DNA of 64,000 nt from Hydrogenibacillus sp. (GTDB lineage Bacteria; Bacillota; Bacilli; Thermicanales; DSM-22653). Position 1 is the stretch's first letter; the number at the start of each line of letters is the position of its first letter. Under the pieces are notes generated by a model that was not told the DNA's origin, made no database searches, and saw only the letters and a program-made list of their open reading frames with translations. The stretch lies in contig JADBKT010000008.1 of assembly GCA_014896255.1 (NCBI GenBank), forward strand, positions 1 through 64,000, given 5' to 3'. The position numbers and the translations under genes are program-made. Positions 1 through 7,268 of this stretch are shown here, piece by piece.

Positions 1-2
1 TT

Positions 3-383
3 TATCAGGTCAAGCCCCGCGGGGCGGAAGACATCGCGGCGCCTTCTCTCCCCGCCCCCGAAGAACGGCCCTTCCGCATCCTCAATCCAAGCCTCGATCG
101 AACGGATGGCCTCCAGGCGACCGTCACCGTTGGGCCCGCTTCGGCCTTTGCCGGAAGCGCCGTGGTCGTCTTCCAGCTCTTACAGCGCACCGGGGACGTG
201 ACTGAACCGGTCGGCATCGTCGCGTTGAACAAGGATGCCTGGTCGGGAGAACCGGAGACGTTGCATGCTTATTTCAACGTCAAAGGAGACGGCTATATCG
301 TCAAAGTCTTTGTTTTCGATGCCTTTTCGAGCGAACCGGAACGCGCGCCGCAAGCGCTGGCGGAACCGGTTGAACTGCGCTGA
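3..383 (+). CDS. C-terminal fragment of an unidentified protein (5' end outside window)
   Basis: An open frame enters from the left edge and ends with TGA at 381-383, giving about 126 residues of the C-terminus. The fragment has a Pro/Ala/Glu-rich stretch (PSLPAPEERP) followed by a beta-rich segment (ATVTVGPASAFAGSAVVVF and HAYFNVKGDGYIVKVFVFD) that resembles a small beta-sandwich or bacterial Ig-like domain. This is typical of the end of a secreted or surface protein, but I do not recognise the family. Codon use matches the neighbours. An AT-rich regulatory stretch follows directly, so this gene ends before the next transcription unit begins. Confidence 0.55.
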   Translation, partial: YQVKPRGAEDIAAPSLPAPEERPFRILNPSLDRTDGLQATVTVGPASAFAGSAVVVFQLLQRTGDVTEPVGIVALNKDAWSGEPETLHAYFNVKGDGYIVKVFVFDAFSSEPERAPQALAEPVELR

Positions 384-396
384 ACATCGCCGATTC

Positions 397-456
397 TTTA
401 CAAAACCTTCATCTCATCTTTACAAATTCTTTACCTCATCTTAACCAAAATTCATG
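397..456 (+). promoter_or_regulatory. Pho-box array: TT(T/A)AC-type hexamers with 11-bp period
   Basis: Hexamers start at 397 (tttaca), 408 (ttcatc), 419 (tttaca), 430 (tttacc) and 441 (ttaacc), exactly 11 bp apart, with a weaker sixth copy near 451 (ttcatg). The Bacillus PhoP box is known to be repeated TT(A/T/C)ACA-type hexamers separated by about five bases. A plausible -10 (tacaat, 479-484) lies downstream, which puts the array in the usual -35 to -90 activator position. The next gene encodes a phosphonate/phosphate-type binding protein, which fits induction on phosphate starvation. The periodicity is seen; PhoP binding is inferred. Confidence 0.7.
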
Positions 457-478
457 GATTTGCCCCGAACGATGTCGA

Positions 479-484
479 TACAAT
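479..484 (+). promoter_or_regulatory. Candidate -10 element for the phnD-like gene
   Basis: The hexamer tacaat sits 42 bases before the start codon at 526 and about 20 bases after the last Pho-box-like repeat. No good -35 is present, as expected for an activator-dependent PhoP promoter. A strong ribosome site (aaaggagg, 509-516) lies between it and the gene. Confidence 0.45.
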
Positions 485-525
485 GGCAGATGAAGCCATT
501 CATTCACCAAAGGAGGTCATGATCG

Positions 526-1764
526 ATGTCGCGTCGATTCGGGGTTTTTCTTCTTTCGTTGTTTATGATTTTCGCCGGATTGGTCTCATTCTCCGGAACC
601 GCCGGTGCCGCCCCGCTGACGCTTATCGTCAACGGCAACGACGTGACGGTCGACTCCGCGCCTTACTTGAAAGACGGCCGGACGATGGTGCCGATCAAGT
701 TCGTCTCGGATGCTCTCGGGTATAAGATCGAGTGGCTTGGGGCGTCGAAGGAAGTCAAGATCACGAAAGGCAACCAGACGCTCTGGTTGAAGATCGGCAG
801 CAAGACGATGTACGCCGACGCGCAAAAGAAACGCGCTGTCGCGCTCGATACGGCGCCGGAGATTAAAGACGGCCGGACGATGGTCCCGGCGCGGGCGATC
901 ACCGAAGCTTTCGGCGGAACGGTTTCGTGGGAGCCGACGGCGAAGGTCGCGAGCATCATCACCTACAAGGCGGAACCGTATCCGAAAAAGGAAATCGTCG
1001 TCGGCCTGATTCCGTCGCAAGAAGCGCAGTCGCTGCAAGACAAGGCGAAGCCGCTCGCCGGCATGCTGTCGAAGTATCTCGGCATCACCGTCAAGACGTA
1101 TGTCGGGACGGACTATACGGCGACGATCGAAGCCATCGGCGCCAAGCAGGTCGACGTCGGCATGTTCGGTCCGCAGTCGTACGTCCTCGCCCACGACAAA
1201 GGCTATGCCGATGTCCTTCTGGCGAGCATCCGCAACGGATCCAAAACATACCGGTCGCAAATCGTGGTGGCCAACGATTCGCCGATCCGATCGATCAAAG
1301 ACTTGAAAGGCAAAAAGATCGCCTTCGTCGATCCGGCTTCGACGTCCGGTTACGTTTATCCGGTCGCGATGCTCAAAGAAGCGGGGCTGGATACGGATAA
1401 AGACGTAAAACTGATCGAAGCCGGCGGTCACGACAAGACCATCTTGGCGCTGCTGCGCGGAGACGTCGACGCGGCGTTCAGCTTTGACGACGCTCGGACC
1501 GTCGTGGAGAAGTCGGACCCGGACGTGATGAAAAAGACGCGCATCTTGGCCAAGAGCGACCCCATTCCGAACGACGTCATGTCCGTGCGTTCGGATCTTT
1601 CGAACTATTGGCGGGCGAAGATCAAGGAAGCCTTCAAGCTCGTCAGCCTGACGGACGAAGGGAAGAAAGAGCTGAAGGCGATCTACAACATCGATGGATT
1701 CGCCGATGCGTCGGACAGCGAATATGATGTCGTCCGCCGGACGTATCGGCTGATCGGGCAATAA
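526..1764 (+). CDS. phnD: Stalk-domain / PhnD-type phosphonate-phosphate binding protein
   Basis: This is a 412-residue secreted protein. Residues 1 to about 28 form a signal peptide ending in AGA/A. Two copies of the copper-amine-oxidase-like stalk motif follow, each with DGRTMVP, around residues 35-70 and 105-135. From about residue 155 the protein is a PhnD/PtxB-type solute receptor, with the typical segments GMFGPQSYVLAH and FVDPASTSGYVYP. It should bind phosphonate, phosphite or phosphate outside the membrane for an ABC importer, but no phnC or phnE gene adjoins it. There is no lipobox; the stalk may replace the lipid anchor by holding the receptor in the wall. The start is set by aaaggagg nine bases upstream. 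The Pho-box array in front supports phosphate-starvation control. Confidence 0.85.
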   Translation: MSRRFGVFLLSLFMIFAGLVSFSGTAGAAPLTLIVNGNDVTVDSAPYLKDGRTMVPIKFVSDALGYKIEWLGASKEVKITKGNQTLWLKIGSKTMYADAQKKRAVALDTAPEIKDGRTMVPARAITEAFGGTVSWEPTAKVASIITYKAEPYPKKEIVVGLIPSQEAQSLQDKAKPLAGMLSKYLGITVKTYVGTDYTATIEAIGAKQVDVGMFGPQSYVLAHDKGYADVLLASIRNGSKTYRSQIVVANDSPIRSIKDLKGKKIAFVDPASTSGYVYPVAMLKEAGLDTDKDVKLIEAGGHDKTILALLRGDVDAAFSFDDARTVVEKSDPDVMKKTRILAKSDPIPNDVMSVRSDLSNYWRAKIKEAFKLVSLTDEGKKELKAIYNIDGFADASDSEYDVVRRTYRLIGQ

Positions 1765-1800
1765 ACGGACCCTCAACGCCGCTCGTGATCGCAAGGCCGG

Positions 1801-2838
1801 TCATGATTTGAGCGACAGCCAAATCGTCAAAATGCCCCGTTTTTGTTCGAATCCTCGGATCACGAGCAGCGGATGCAGTTCTCGGGGATTGAGGCCGAGG
1901 CGGTAGTGCGAGGACAACTCGTGAATGGCTTCTTCCGGCAGTTCAAGGCTGTCGTAGGTCATCCGCCGGATGTGGAACACGAGCATGCCGTCCTCCAGGG
2001 CATACTGTCCGGTGACGGCGACGGCGTGTCCTTCGGCGCTCGCCGAGACGTTCACCGCGTCATCGTCTAACGCCACGGTCGTTCCGGCAAACAGCGGATC
2101 ATAGGCGCGCAGGAAATCGGTGATTTCTTGGTCGCTTAAAGTCAGCACCGCGCCGCGCAAGGACAGCTTCACCCGATTGCCAAACGCGTCGGCCATGGCC
2201 TTGTAGGCGTCGTTCAAACGCGCGAGGTACCGCTCGAACAACGGGCGTCCGTTCGTTTGCCAATCGGCATGGACGGCCTTGGCCGACGCTTCGGCGGCGT
2301 TCCGATCGACTGCGGCGCTCGTCGCCTCTTCCCAGGCGGCGATGAGCGCCGCCAGTTTTTGACGTTCAGAGGCGAGCGACCGGGTCAACCGCTCCAGCTC
2401 GCGGCGTTTTTCGGCGGCCGCATTTTTGAGCGCGCCGAGTTCGGCGAGCGTGCGGCGAAAGTCGTCCACGATCGACTGTTCATAAGCAAAAACGGATTCC
2501 AAAAGCGTGAGGCGCTCGATGAGCCGCCCCCACTCCGATTCGCGGAGGAGCACGGCGAGCCACCAGACGGCGCCGTCGGTATAAAGCGCGCGGACGATCG
2601 GTCGGACTTTCGCTTTGTGTTCAGCGAGGTCCGCTTCCGCAGCCCGGACGGCGGCGTCTGTGCGGGCGATCGCGGCTTCGACGTCTTTGAGCTGTGCTTC
2701 GGTTTGGCGCAACTGACTTTCCACGGCTTTGAGGCGGAGGTATAGCCGGTCGAGTTCGGAAGCGGCGGACGCCGATCGGATCATCGGTCCGAGACAAACG
2801 CAGGCCAGCACGACGATCGCCAGCGAGGCCCGTTTCAT
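1801..2838 (-). CDS. Secreted coiled-coil protein, function unknown
   Basis: 345 residues. An N-terminal signal peptide ends near SASAA (residue 26). Residues about 30-180 form a long heptad-rich coiled coil (LRLKAVESQLRQTEAQLKDV and a second ELERLTRSLASERQKLAAL), reminiscent of the N-terminal half of PcsB/EnvC-type cell-wall hydrolase activators. There is no LytM or CHAP hydrolase domain. The last 130 residues are beta-rich and unrecognised. The start is supported by gggagaaatc before the ATG. It converges with the phnD-like gene and is the last gene of a minus-strand run after the lipoprotein and PsiE genes, about 18 bases from the lipoprotein stop. A cell-envelope role is inferred only. 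Confidence 0.7.
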   Translation of the reverse strand: MKRASLAIVVLACVCLGPMIRSASAASELDRLYLRLKAVESQLRQTEAQLKDVEAAIARTDAAVRAAEADLAEHKAKVRPIVRALYTDGAVWWLAVLLRESEWGRLIERLTLLESVFAYEQSIVDDFRRTLAELGALKNAAAEKRRELERLTRSLASERQKLAALIAAWEEATSAAVDRNAAEASAKAVHADWQTNGRPLFERYLARLNDAYKAMADAFGNRVKLSLRGAVLTLSDQEITDFLRAYDPLFAGTTVALDDDAVNVSASAEGHAVAVTGQYALEDGMLVFHIRRMTYDSLELPEEAIHELSSHYRLGLNPRELHPLLVIRGFEQKRGILTIWLSLKS

Positions 2839-2856
2839 GATTTCTCCCCTGCCCGT

Positions 2857-3408
2857 TCAGTCGTACTGAGCCGGAAAGAGGTTGATCGCGCCCGCATCGT
2901 AGACGACGGATTCGACAAACGCGTCTTTTTCCGCGTCATAGCGGTACGTCCGCAACTTGAGATGGGCCGTCCCGGTCTCCAGCAGGACAATGGACCGTTC
3001 GCCGCCGTCGTCGATCACCCAGAAAGCCAGATCGCCCAGTTGGATCCGGCCGTCAAACAGCGGGTAGGTCGTTTGCGCGTCTTGGACGACAAGCAGCCAG
3101 CGTTGCCCATCGTCCCAACCCCACTGACCGTCGGGGCCTTTCTCTGCATCGACGTACAGGGCGATCGTTTGCGCCCGATGGTTGTGCATGACCTCCGTCG
3201 ACAGATGGCTATAGCGGCTCTTCGGGAATGGAACCGCCTTCGCCGGGTGCAGGATGCCTTCCTTTTCCCCCTGCTCTTCCGGAGGCGCCGGAGGGGTCGT
3301 CGATGTTTCGTTCGATGAACAGGCGGAGAGCATTCCGGAGAGCACGCCCGCGATGATGAGGGCGGTGAGCATGCGGAGCGCGAGACGGGCGCTTTGAGCG
3401 ATGAACAT
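2857..3408 (-). CDS. Small lipoprotein, function unknown
   Basis: 183 residues. The N-terminus has a hydrophobic signal ending in a lipobox, LSGMLSAC, so Cys near residue 30 should be lipidated. It is followed by a Thr/Pro/Glu-rich linker (TSTTPPAPPEEQGEKEG). The rest is a beta-rich domain with many aromatic and charged residues (GQWGWDDGQRWLLVVQD) and no motif I can assign. The ATG at 3408 was chosen over longer in-frame starts because it opens a proper signal peptide and has a G-rich ribosome site just upstream. It lies between psiE and the coiled-coil gene, probably in one operon. Confidence 0.7.
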   Translation of the reverse strand: MFIAQSARLALRMLTALIIAGVLSGMLSACSSNETSTTPPAPPEEQGEKEGILHPAKAVPFPKSRYSHLSTEVMHNHRAQTIALYVDAEKGPDGQWGWDDGQRWLLVVQDAQTTYPLFDGRIQLGDLAFWVIDDGGERSIVLLETGTAHLKLRTYRYDAEKDAFVESVVYDAGAINLFPAQYD

Positions 3409-3437
3409 GTGGTGCCCCCCTGTCGCTGGTGGTCTGA

Positions 3438-3854
3438 TTATGTTTCTATGGCTTCGTTGCTGTCTTGCTGCATCTGGAGCCAGCGCGTCTTTCGAACCGC
3501 GCCGTACAGCTTGAGCCAGTACAGCAAGAGGATGGCGATGACGGCGATGAGCATTTCCCAGATGTGGACGTTTTGGATGATCACTTTGCGCGCGATGGTA
3601 TAGATCATGATGTCGATGATGAGGACGAAGTCGCGTTTGATGAGCAGAAGCGCGATCTCTAGGCCGATGATGTAAAGCAGCGTATCGGACAAAAACGAAT
3701 GAAACCGCTCCGACAGTTCCCAGGCGAGGATGTAGGTGAACAGGTCCGAGATCATCATCGCCCCTTCCCCGATCACGGCGACGATGATGATCGCCGCGAG
3801 CATCCATTCGAGGAGGCCAATCGCCTTGATCAAATACCGGCTCGGCCGTGACAT
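3438..3854 (-). CDS. psiE: PsiE family membrane protein
   Basis: 138 residues with four predicted membrane helices: about 10-33 (EWMLAAIIIVAVIGEG), 52-70 (LLYIIGLEIALLLI), 75-90 and 98-118 (MLIAVIAILLLYWLKL). The pattern and motifs such as FLSDTLLYIIGLEIALLLI match the phosphate-starvation-inducible PsiE family. The biochemical role of PsiE is unknown; in enterobacteria the gene is under Pho control. The neighbouring phnD-like gene on the other strand carries a Pho-box array, but I see no Pho box directly upstream of this gene. The ribosome site aggggtg precedes the ATG. Confidence 0.8.
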   Translation of the reverse strand: MSRPSRYLIKAIGLLEWMLAAIIIVAVIGEGAMMISDLFTYILAWELSERFHSFLSDTLLYIIGLEIALLLIKRDFVLIIDIMIYTIARKVIIQNVHIWEMLIAVIAILLLYWLKLYGAVRKTRWLQMQQDSNEAIET

Positions 3855-4002
3855 GGGCGCACCCCTCCGCGGCAGGCCGACGCGCTTTTTCCGTTGCGCG
3901 GGCGGCAGTCTTTTGGGTAGTCTTATACTTAGAGCATAGCGGAAGGACGTGGAAAAGAAAAGCGGTGAAAAAGCGCGAATCGCCGTGAAGGAGGAGAGTG
4001 CC

Positions 4003-5199
4003 GTGCGCCTCAGCGAAGCGGAGATCGAGCGGGCCCTTTTCGATCGCCCAAAGTGGCGGCGCGCCGATGACCGGTGGATCGTCCGCCGCTACATGTGCCG
4101 GACGTTTCCCGAAGCGGTGTCTTTCGTCCGCGCCGTCGCCGAGATCGCCGAAGCCAAGCAGCATCATCCGCTCATCCAGATCGACTACAAAGCCGTGACG
4201 CTCAAGCTGTCCAGCTGGCAGGCCGGGGGCCTGACGGCGCTCGATTTCGAACTCGCCGGCCGGTTCGACGAGGCGTACGAGGCGCTCCGCCGGGAAGAGG
4301 CGGCGCCTCTTCGGACGGAGGCGACAGGCGAGGCGGACGGTCGCCGAACGGCGGCGGGTGCGGTCAGGGCGGCGGAAAAGGCGATCGACCTAAACGCCGA
4401 CGTCGGCGAGGCGGGCGGTGAGGATGCGGAACGAGAGGCGGCCATCATCCGGCTCGCCTCTTCGGTGAATATTGCCTGCGGGGTGCACGCCGGCGACCCC
4501 GATGTCATGAGCCGCGCCGTCCGCGCGGCGCTCACAAGCGGCGCGGCGATCGGGGCGCATCCGGGGCTTCCCGACCGCTTCGGCTTCGGCCGCCGGTGGA
4601 TCGAACTCGCCCCGGATGAAATCGAACGACTCCTCATCTATCAGATCGGAGCGCTTCAGGCCATCGCCCAAGCCGAAGGCGCCCGCCTTGCCCACGTCAA
4701 GCCGCACGGCGCGCTGTACAACCGCGCCGCCGTCGACCGAACGGTCGCCGAGGCCGTCGTCCGCGGCATCGCGCGCGTCGATCCGACGCTTAGGCTTTAT
4801 GCCTTGGCGGACAGCGCCCTGGAAAACGCGGCGCGGGCGGCAGGGTTTTCGGTCGTCCGCGAAGGGTTTGCAGATCGGGCGTATACGCCGGAGGGGCGGC
4901 TCGTCGGGCGCCGCGATCCACAAGCCGTGCATGAGGATCCCGAGCGCGTCGTCCGCCAGGCGGTCGCGCTCGCCGAGGGGCGCCCGTTCCCTGCGGCCGG
5001 CGGGACGTCGATTCGCCTCCGGGTCGATTCGATCTGCTTGCACGGCGACACACCCCGGGCGTTGGCCTTTGCCGCCCGCGTCCGCGAAGCGCTGCTTTCC
5101 GCCGGGTATGCGATCCGCCCCCCAGGCGCGACGCCGTCTCGCAATACCGAACGTCATCCTAAGCAGCGGCGCGATGCCGGGGAAGGGGAGTTTCGTTGA
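4003..5199 (+). CDS. pxpA: Fusion: pterin-4a-carbinolamine dehydratase domain + 5-oxoprolinase subunit A
   Basis: 398 residues from GTG 4003, which has aaggagg eight bases upstream; an in-frame GTG at 3949 has a poorly placed site. Residues 1 to about 100 are a pterin carbinolamine dehydratase (PCD/DCoH) domain with the signature EAKQHHP, then the spaced Tyr, Trp and Asp residues. A variable linker follows. Residues about 128-375 are LamB/YcsF, the PxpA subunit of ATP-dependent 5-oxoprolinase (IDLNADVGE, NIACGVHAGDP, HVKPHGALYN, SICLHGDTP). PxpA with PxpB and PxpC cleaves 5-oxo-L-proline to glutamate. The stop overlaps the pxpB start. PCD normally recycles pterin cofactor or acts as a dimerisation factor; why it is joined to PxpA is unknown. 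Confidence 0.85.
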   Translation: MRLSEAEIERALFDRPKWRRADDRWIVRRYMCRTFPEAVSFVRAVAEIAEAKQHHPLIQIDYKAVTLKLSSWQAGGLTALDFELAGRFDEAYEALRREEAAPLRTEATGEADGRRTAAGAVRAAEKAIDLNADVGEAGGEDAEREAAIIRLASSVNIACGVHAGDPDVMSRAVRAALTSGAAIGAHPGLPDRFGFGRRWIELAPDEIERLLIYQIGALQAIAQAEGARLAHVKPHGALYNRAAVDRTVAEAVVRGIARVDPTLRLYALADSALENAARAAGFSVVREGFADRAYTPEGRLVGRRDPQAVHEDPERVVRQAVALAEGRPFPAAGGTSIRLRVDSICLHGDTPRALAFAARVREALLSAGYAIRPPGATPSRNTERHPKQRRDAGEGEFR

Positions 5200-5936
5200 C
5201 GTTCGAGGGGTTAAGTCCGCGGCGCATCGTGCCGCTCGGGGAGCGGCTTTTGCTGCTCGAGTTCGCCGACCGTCCGGGGGCGGAGGTGACGGCGGCGATC
5301 GCCGCCTGGCGCGCCGCGCTCGAAGCGAAGCCGTTTCCGGGGCTCGTCGAACTCGTGCCGGGGTATACGACGCTCGGCATCGTCTACGACCCGCTCCTCG
5401 TGACCTCTGCTGCGGTTTCGGAAGCGCCGCTCCGGACGGAAAGCCGGGCGTTTCGCCGCGTGCAGGCGATCCTCTTGGAGCGGGAAGGAGAAGTCCGAGA
5501 ACGTTTCGCCGAATCGCTCCGGACACGTGCGGCGCAAATCTCGCGGCGGATTGAGATTCCCGTCGTCTACGACGGGATGGATCTGCCGGCGCTGGCCGAG
5601 CGCGTCGGACTTTCCGTTGAGGACGTCGTCCGATTGCACAGTGATCCCCTGTATACGGTGTACATGATCGGTTTTATGCCGGGATTTCCGTATCTTGGCG
5701 ATGTCCCGGAAGCGCTGCGCCTGCCGCGCAAGACGACGCCGAGGGCGCGGGTTCCGGCCGGGTCGGTCGGCATCGCCGGCAGCCAGACGGGCATTTATCC
5801 GCTGGAGAGTCCCGGAGGATGGTGGATCATCGGGCGCACGACGTTCGTGTTGTTCGATCCGGCGGCGGATCCTCCGGCGACCCTTCAAAGCGGCGATCGG
5901 GTGCGCTTCGTGCCGGTCGGAAAGGTGAGCGGTTGA
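5196..5936 (+). CDS. pxpB: 5-oxoprolinase subunit B
   Basis: 246 residues, KipI / allophanate hydrolase subunit 1 family. It starts at TTG 5196, overlapping the pxpA stop, with ggaaggggag upstream. Diagnostic segments are MIGFMPGFPYLGDV, LPRKTTPRARVPAGSVGIAG and GIYPLESPGGWWIIG. Together with PxpA and PxpC it forms the ATP-dependent oxoprolinase. An insertion of about 40 charged residues (around residue 70-110, AILLEREGEVRERFAESL) is longer than I expect in the middle of the N-terminal domain. Overlap on one side and a 64-base gap to pxpC on the other indicate a single operon. Confidence 0.88.
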   Translation: MTFEGLSPRRIVPLGERLLLLEFADRPGAEVTAAIAAWRAALEAKPFPGLVELVPGYTTLGIVYDPLLVTSAAVSEAPLRTESRAFRRVQAILLEREGEVRERFAESLRTRAAQISRRIEIPVVYDGMDLPALAERVGLSVEDVVRLHSDPLYTVYMIGFMPGFPYLGDVPEALRLPRKTTPRARVPAGSVGIAGSQTGIYPLESPGGWWIIGRTTFVLFDPAADPPATLQSGDRVRFVPVGKVSG

Positions 5937-6000
5937 TGTCGGTCGGGAGCGGAAACGTCGTGCGCGCCGGAGGCTTACGGGTGCGCGAGGAGGGAGTTGC

Positions 6001-7140
6001 GTGGCGATCGTCGTCGAAAAAGGCGGGCTGCTGTCGACCGTCCAAGATCTCGGACGGCACGGTTACCGGTCGCAAGGCGTACCGCCGGCCGGGGCGATGG
6101 ACGTCCGCGCGCTTCGGTTGGCGAATGCGCTCGTCGGCAATCCGCCGGATGCGGCCGCCCTCGAAGTGACGATCGATGGGCCGGTGCTCCGCTTTCTCGA
6201 AGGGCGTCTCGTCGCCGTCGCCGGCGGTGCGCCGGTTCTTTCCGTCCGGCATCAACGGCGCGGAGAAGATCAGGCGGTAAAGCGGTCGGACGCCGGATCG
6301 ACGGAGGTCGAACGCCAGGGCGAGGCATCGGTCGCAGATCCGGGAGGGGCGCCCGACGTCGGGCGTCCTTTTTTTGTACCGGCCGGCGGCCGCCTCCACA
6401 TCGGCGCCTTGAAAACCGGGGCGCGTGCGCTTGTTGCCGTCGCCGGCGGGATCGACGTCCCGGTCGTGCTCGGGTCGCGGAGCACGTATCTTCCGGCCCG
6501 TTTCGGCGGCCATCACGGCCGGCCGCTTACCCCCGGCGACGTGCTTCCGCTCGGGAATCAGGCGCTGGGAACGCTTCCGGAAGCGGCGGCGTGCGCGGCC
6601 GCGAATCGTTGGCGACGCGTGCGGCTGGCGACGGATTTGCTCCATGGCCCGCACGACGTCTACGAAGTGCGTTTCATCCCGGGGCCGGAATGGGGTTGGT
6701 TGGACGAAAGAGCCCAGGCGGCGTTCGTGGGCGCGGTTTTCACCGTTCATCCGCAGTCGAACCGCATGGGCTATCGCCTAAGCGGCCCGGTGCTTCATCT
6801 TCAATTCGACGCACCGCTGTATTCCGCCGCGGTGGACTGGGGCACGATTCAGCTTCCGCCCGACGGGCGGCCGATCGTGCTCATGGCCGACCATCAAACG
6901 ACCGGCGGCTATCCGCGCATCGGCAGCGTGGCGGCGGTCGATCGCTCGCTCCTTTCGCAGCTCCGCCCGGGGGATCGCCTGGCTTTTGTACGGATCGGTC
7001 ACGCGCAGGCGGAGGCGCTTTTGCGGGCGGAGATGCTCCGGATCCGAACGGCGGAAAAGGCGATTCGTTTGAAGTGGGCGGAGATTTTGCGCGATCTTGC
7101 CGTATCGGAGGGGTTGAATATAGGCGAACAAAGTGATTAA
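6001..7140 (+). CDS. pxpC: 5-oxoprolinase subunit C
   Basis: 379 residues, KipA / biotin-dependent carboxyltransferase family. GTG 6001 follows gaggaggga. Typical motifs are VQDLGRHGYRSQGVPPAGAM near residue 13, ALRLANALVGNPPDAAALE, GPEWGWL, and GWTIQ-like WGTIQLPPDGRPIVLMADH with TTGGYPRIG. Residues about 85-125 (RRGEDQAVKRSDAGSTEVER) look like a hydrophilic insertion not usual for the family. It is the last gene of the pxp operon. The next gene is purB after about 130 bases. Confidence 0.88.
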   Translation: MAIVVEKGGLLSTVQDLGRHGYRSQGVPPAGAMDVRALRLANALVGNPPDAAALEVTIDGPVLRFLEGRLVAVAGGAPVLSVRHQRRGEDQAVKRSDAGSTEVERQGEASVADPGGAPDVGRPFFVPAGGRLHIGALKTGARALVAVAGGIDVPVVLGSRSTYLPARFGGHHGRPLTPGDVLPLGNQALGTLPEAAACAAANRWRRVRLATDLLHGPHDVYEVRFIPGPEWGWLDERAQAAFVGAVFTVHPQSNRMGYRLSGPVLHLQFDAPLYSAAVDWGTIQLPPDGRPIVLMADHQTTGGYPRIGSVAAVDRSLLSQLRPGDRLAFVRIGHAQAEALLRAEMLRIRTAEKAIRLKWAEILRDLAVSEGLNIGEQSD

Positions 7141-7202
7141 ATGTAAGTGTAATGTACGTATAAAGTTGAACGATGGATTTCAATCACCAGTTATTGTTTG
7201 AT

Positions 7203-7241
7203 TTTTTCGGTTGCGCATGCTGCGGATGTGCGCCCGAAAAA
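7203..7241 (+). other. Inverted repeat in the purB leader
   Basis: In the AT-rich spacer between pxpC and purB an outer stem tttttcgg / ccgaaaaa encloses an inner gcgcat / atgtgcgc pairing. Poly-T precedes rather than follows the plus-strand stem, so it is not a normal forward terminator. It might be a leader structure of purB or a terminator read on the minus strand. I see no purine-riboswitch core and no convincing PurR box. Confidence 0.35.
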
Positions 7242-7268
7242 GCAATGCGGCGAAAGAAGGGGTGCCGG

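Noticed and set aside
586-1794. A 402-codon open frame antisense to the phnD-like gene, and similar long antisense frames at 4390-5526, 15549-17069, 16840-18876, 25579-28101, 47716-49299, 56861-58297 and 62273-63895
   Set aside because: They lie wholly opposite well-recognised genes, have Arg/His-rich low-complexity composition and no recognisable domain; long antisense frames are expected in GC-rich DNA.
2857-4167. A 436-codon minus-strand frame covering the lipoprotein and psiE
   Set aside because: The upstream part overlaps psiE out of frame and has no protein character; the true gene starts at 3408 with signal peptide and ribosome site.
7141-7268. Purine riboswitch or PurR box before purB
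   Set aside because: The riboswitch core and the CCGAAC-type PurR boxes are not recognisable; only an unspecific hairpin is seen.
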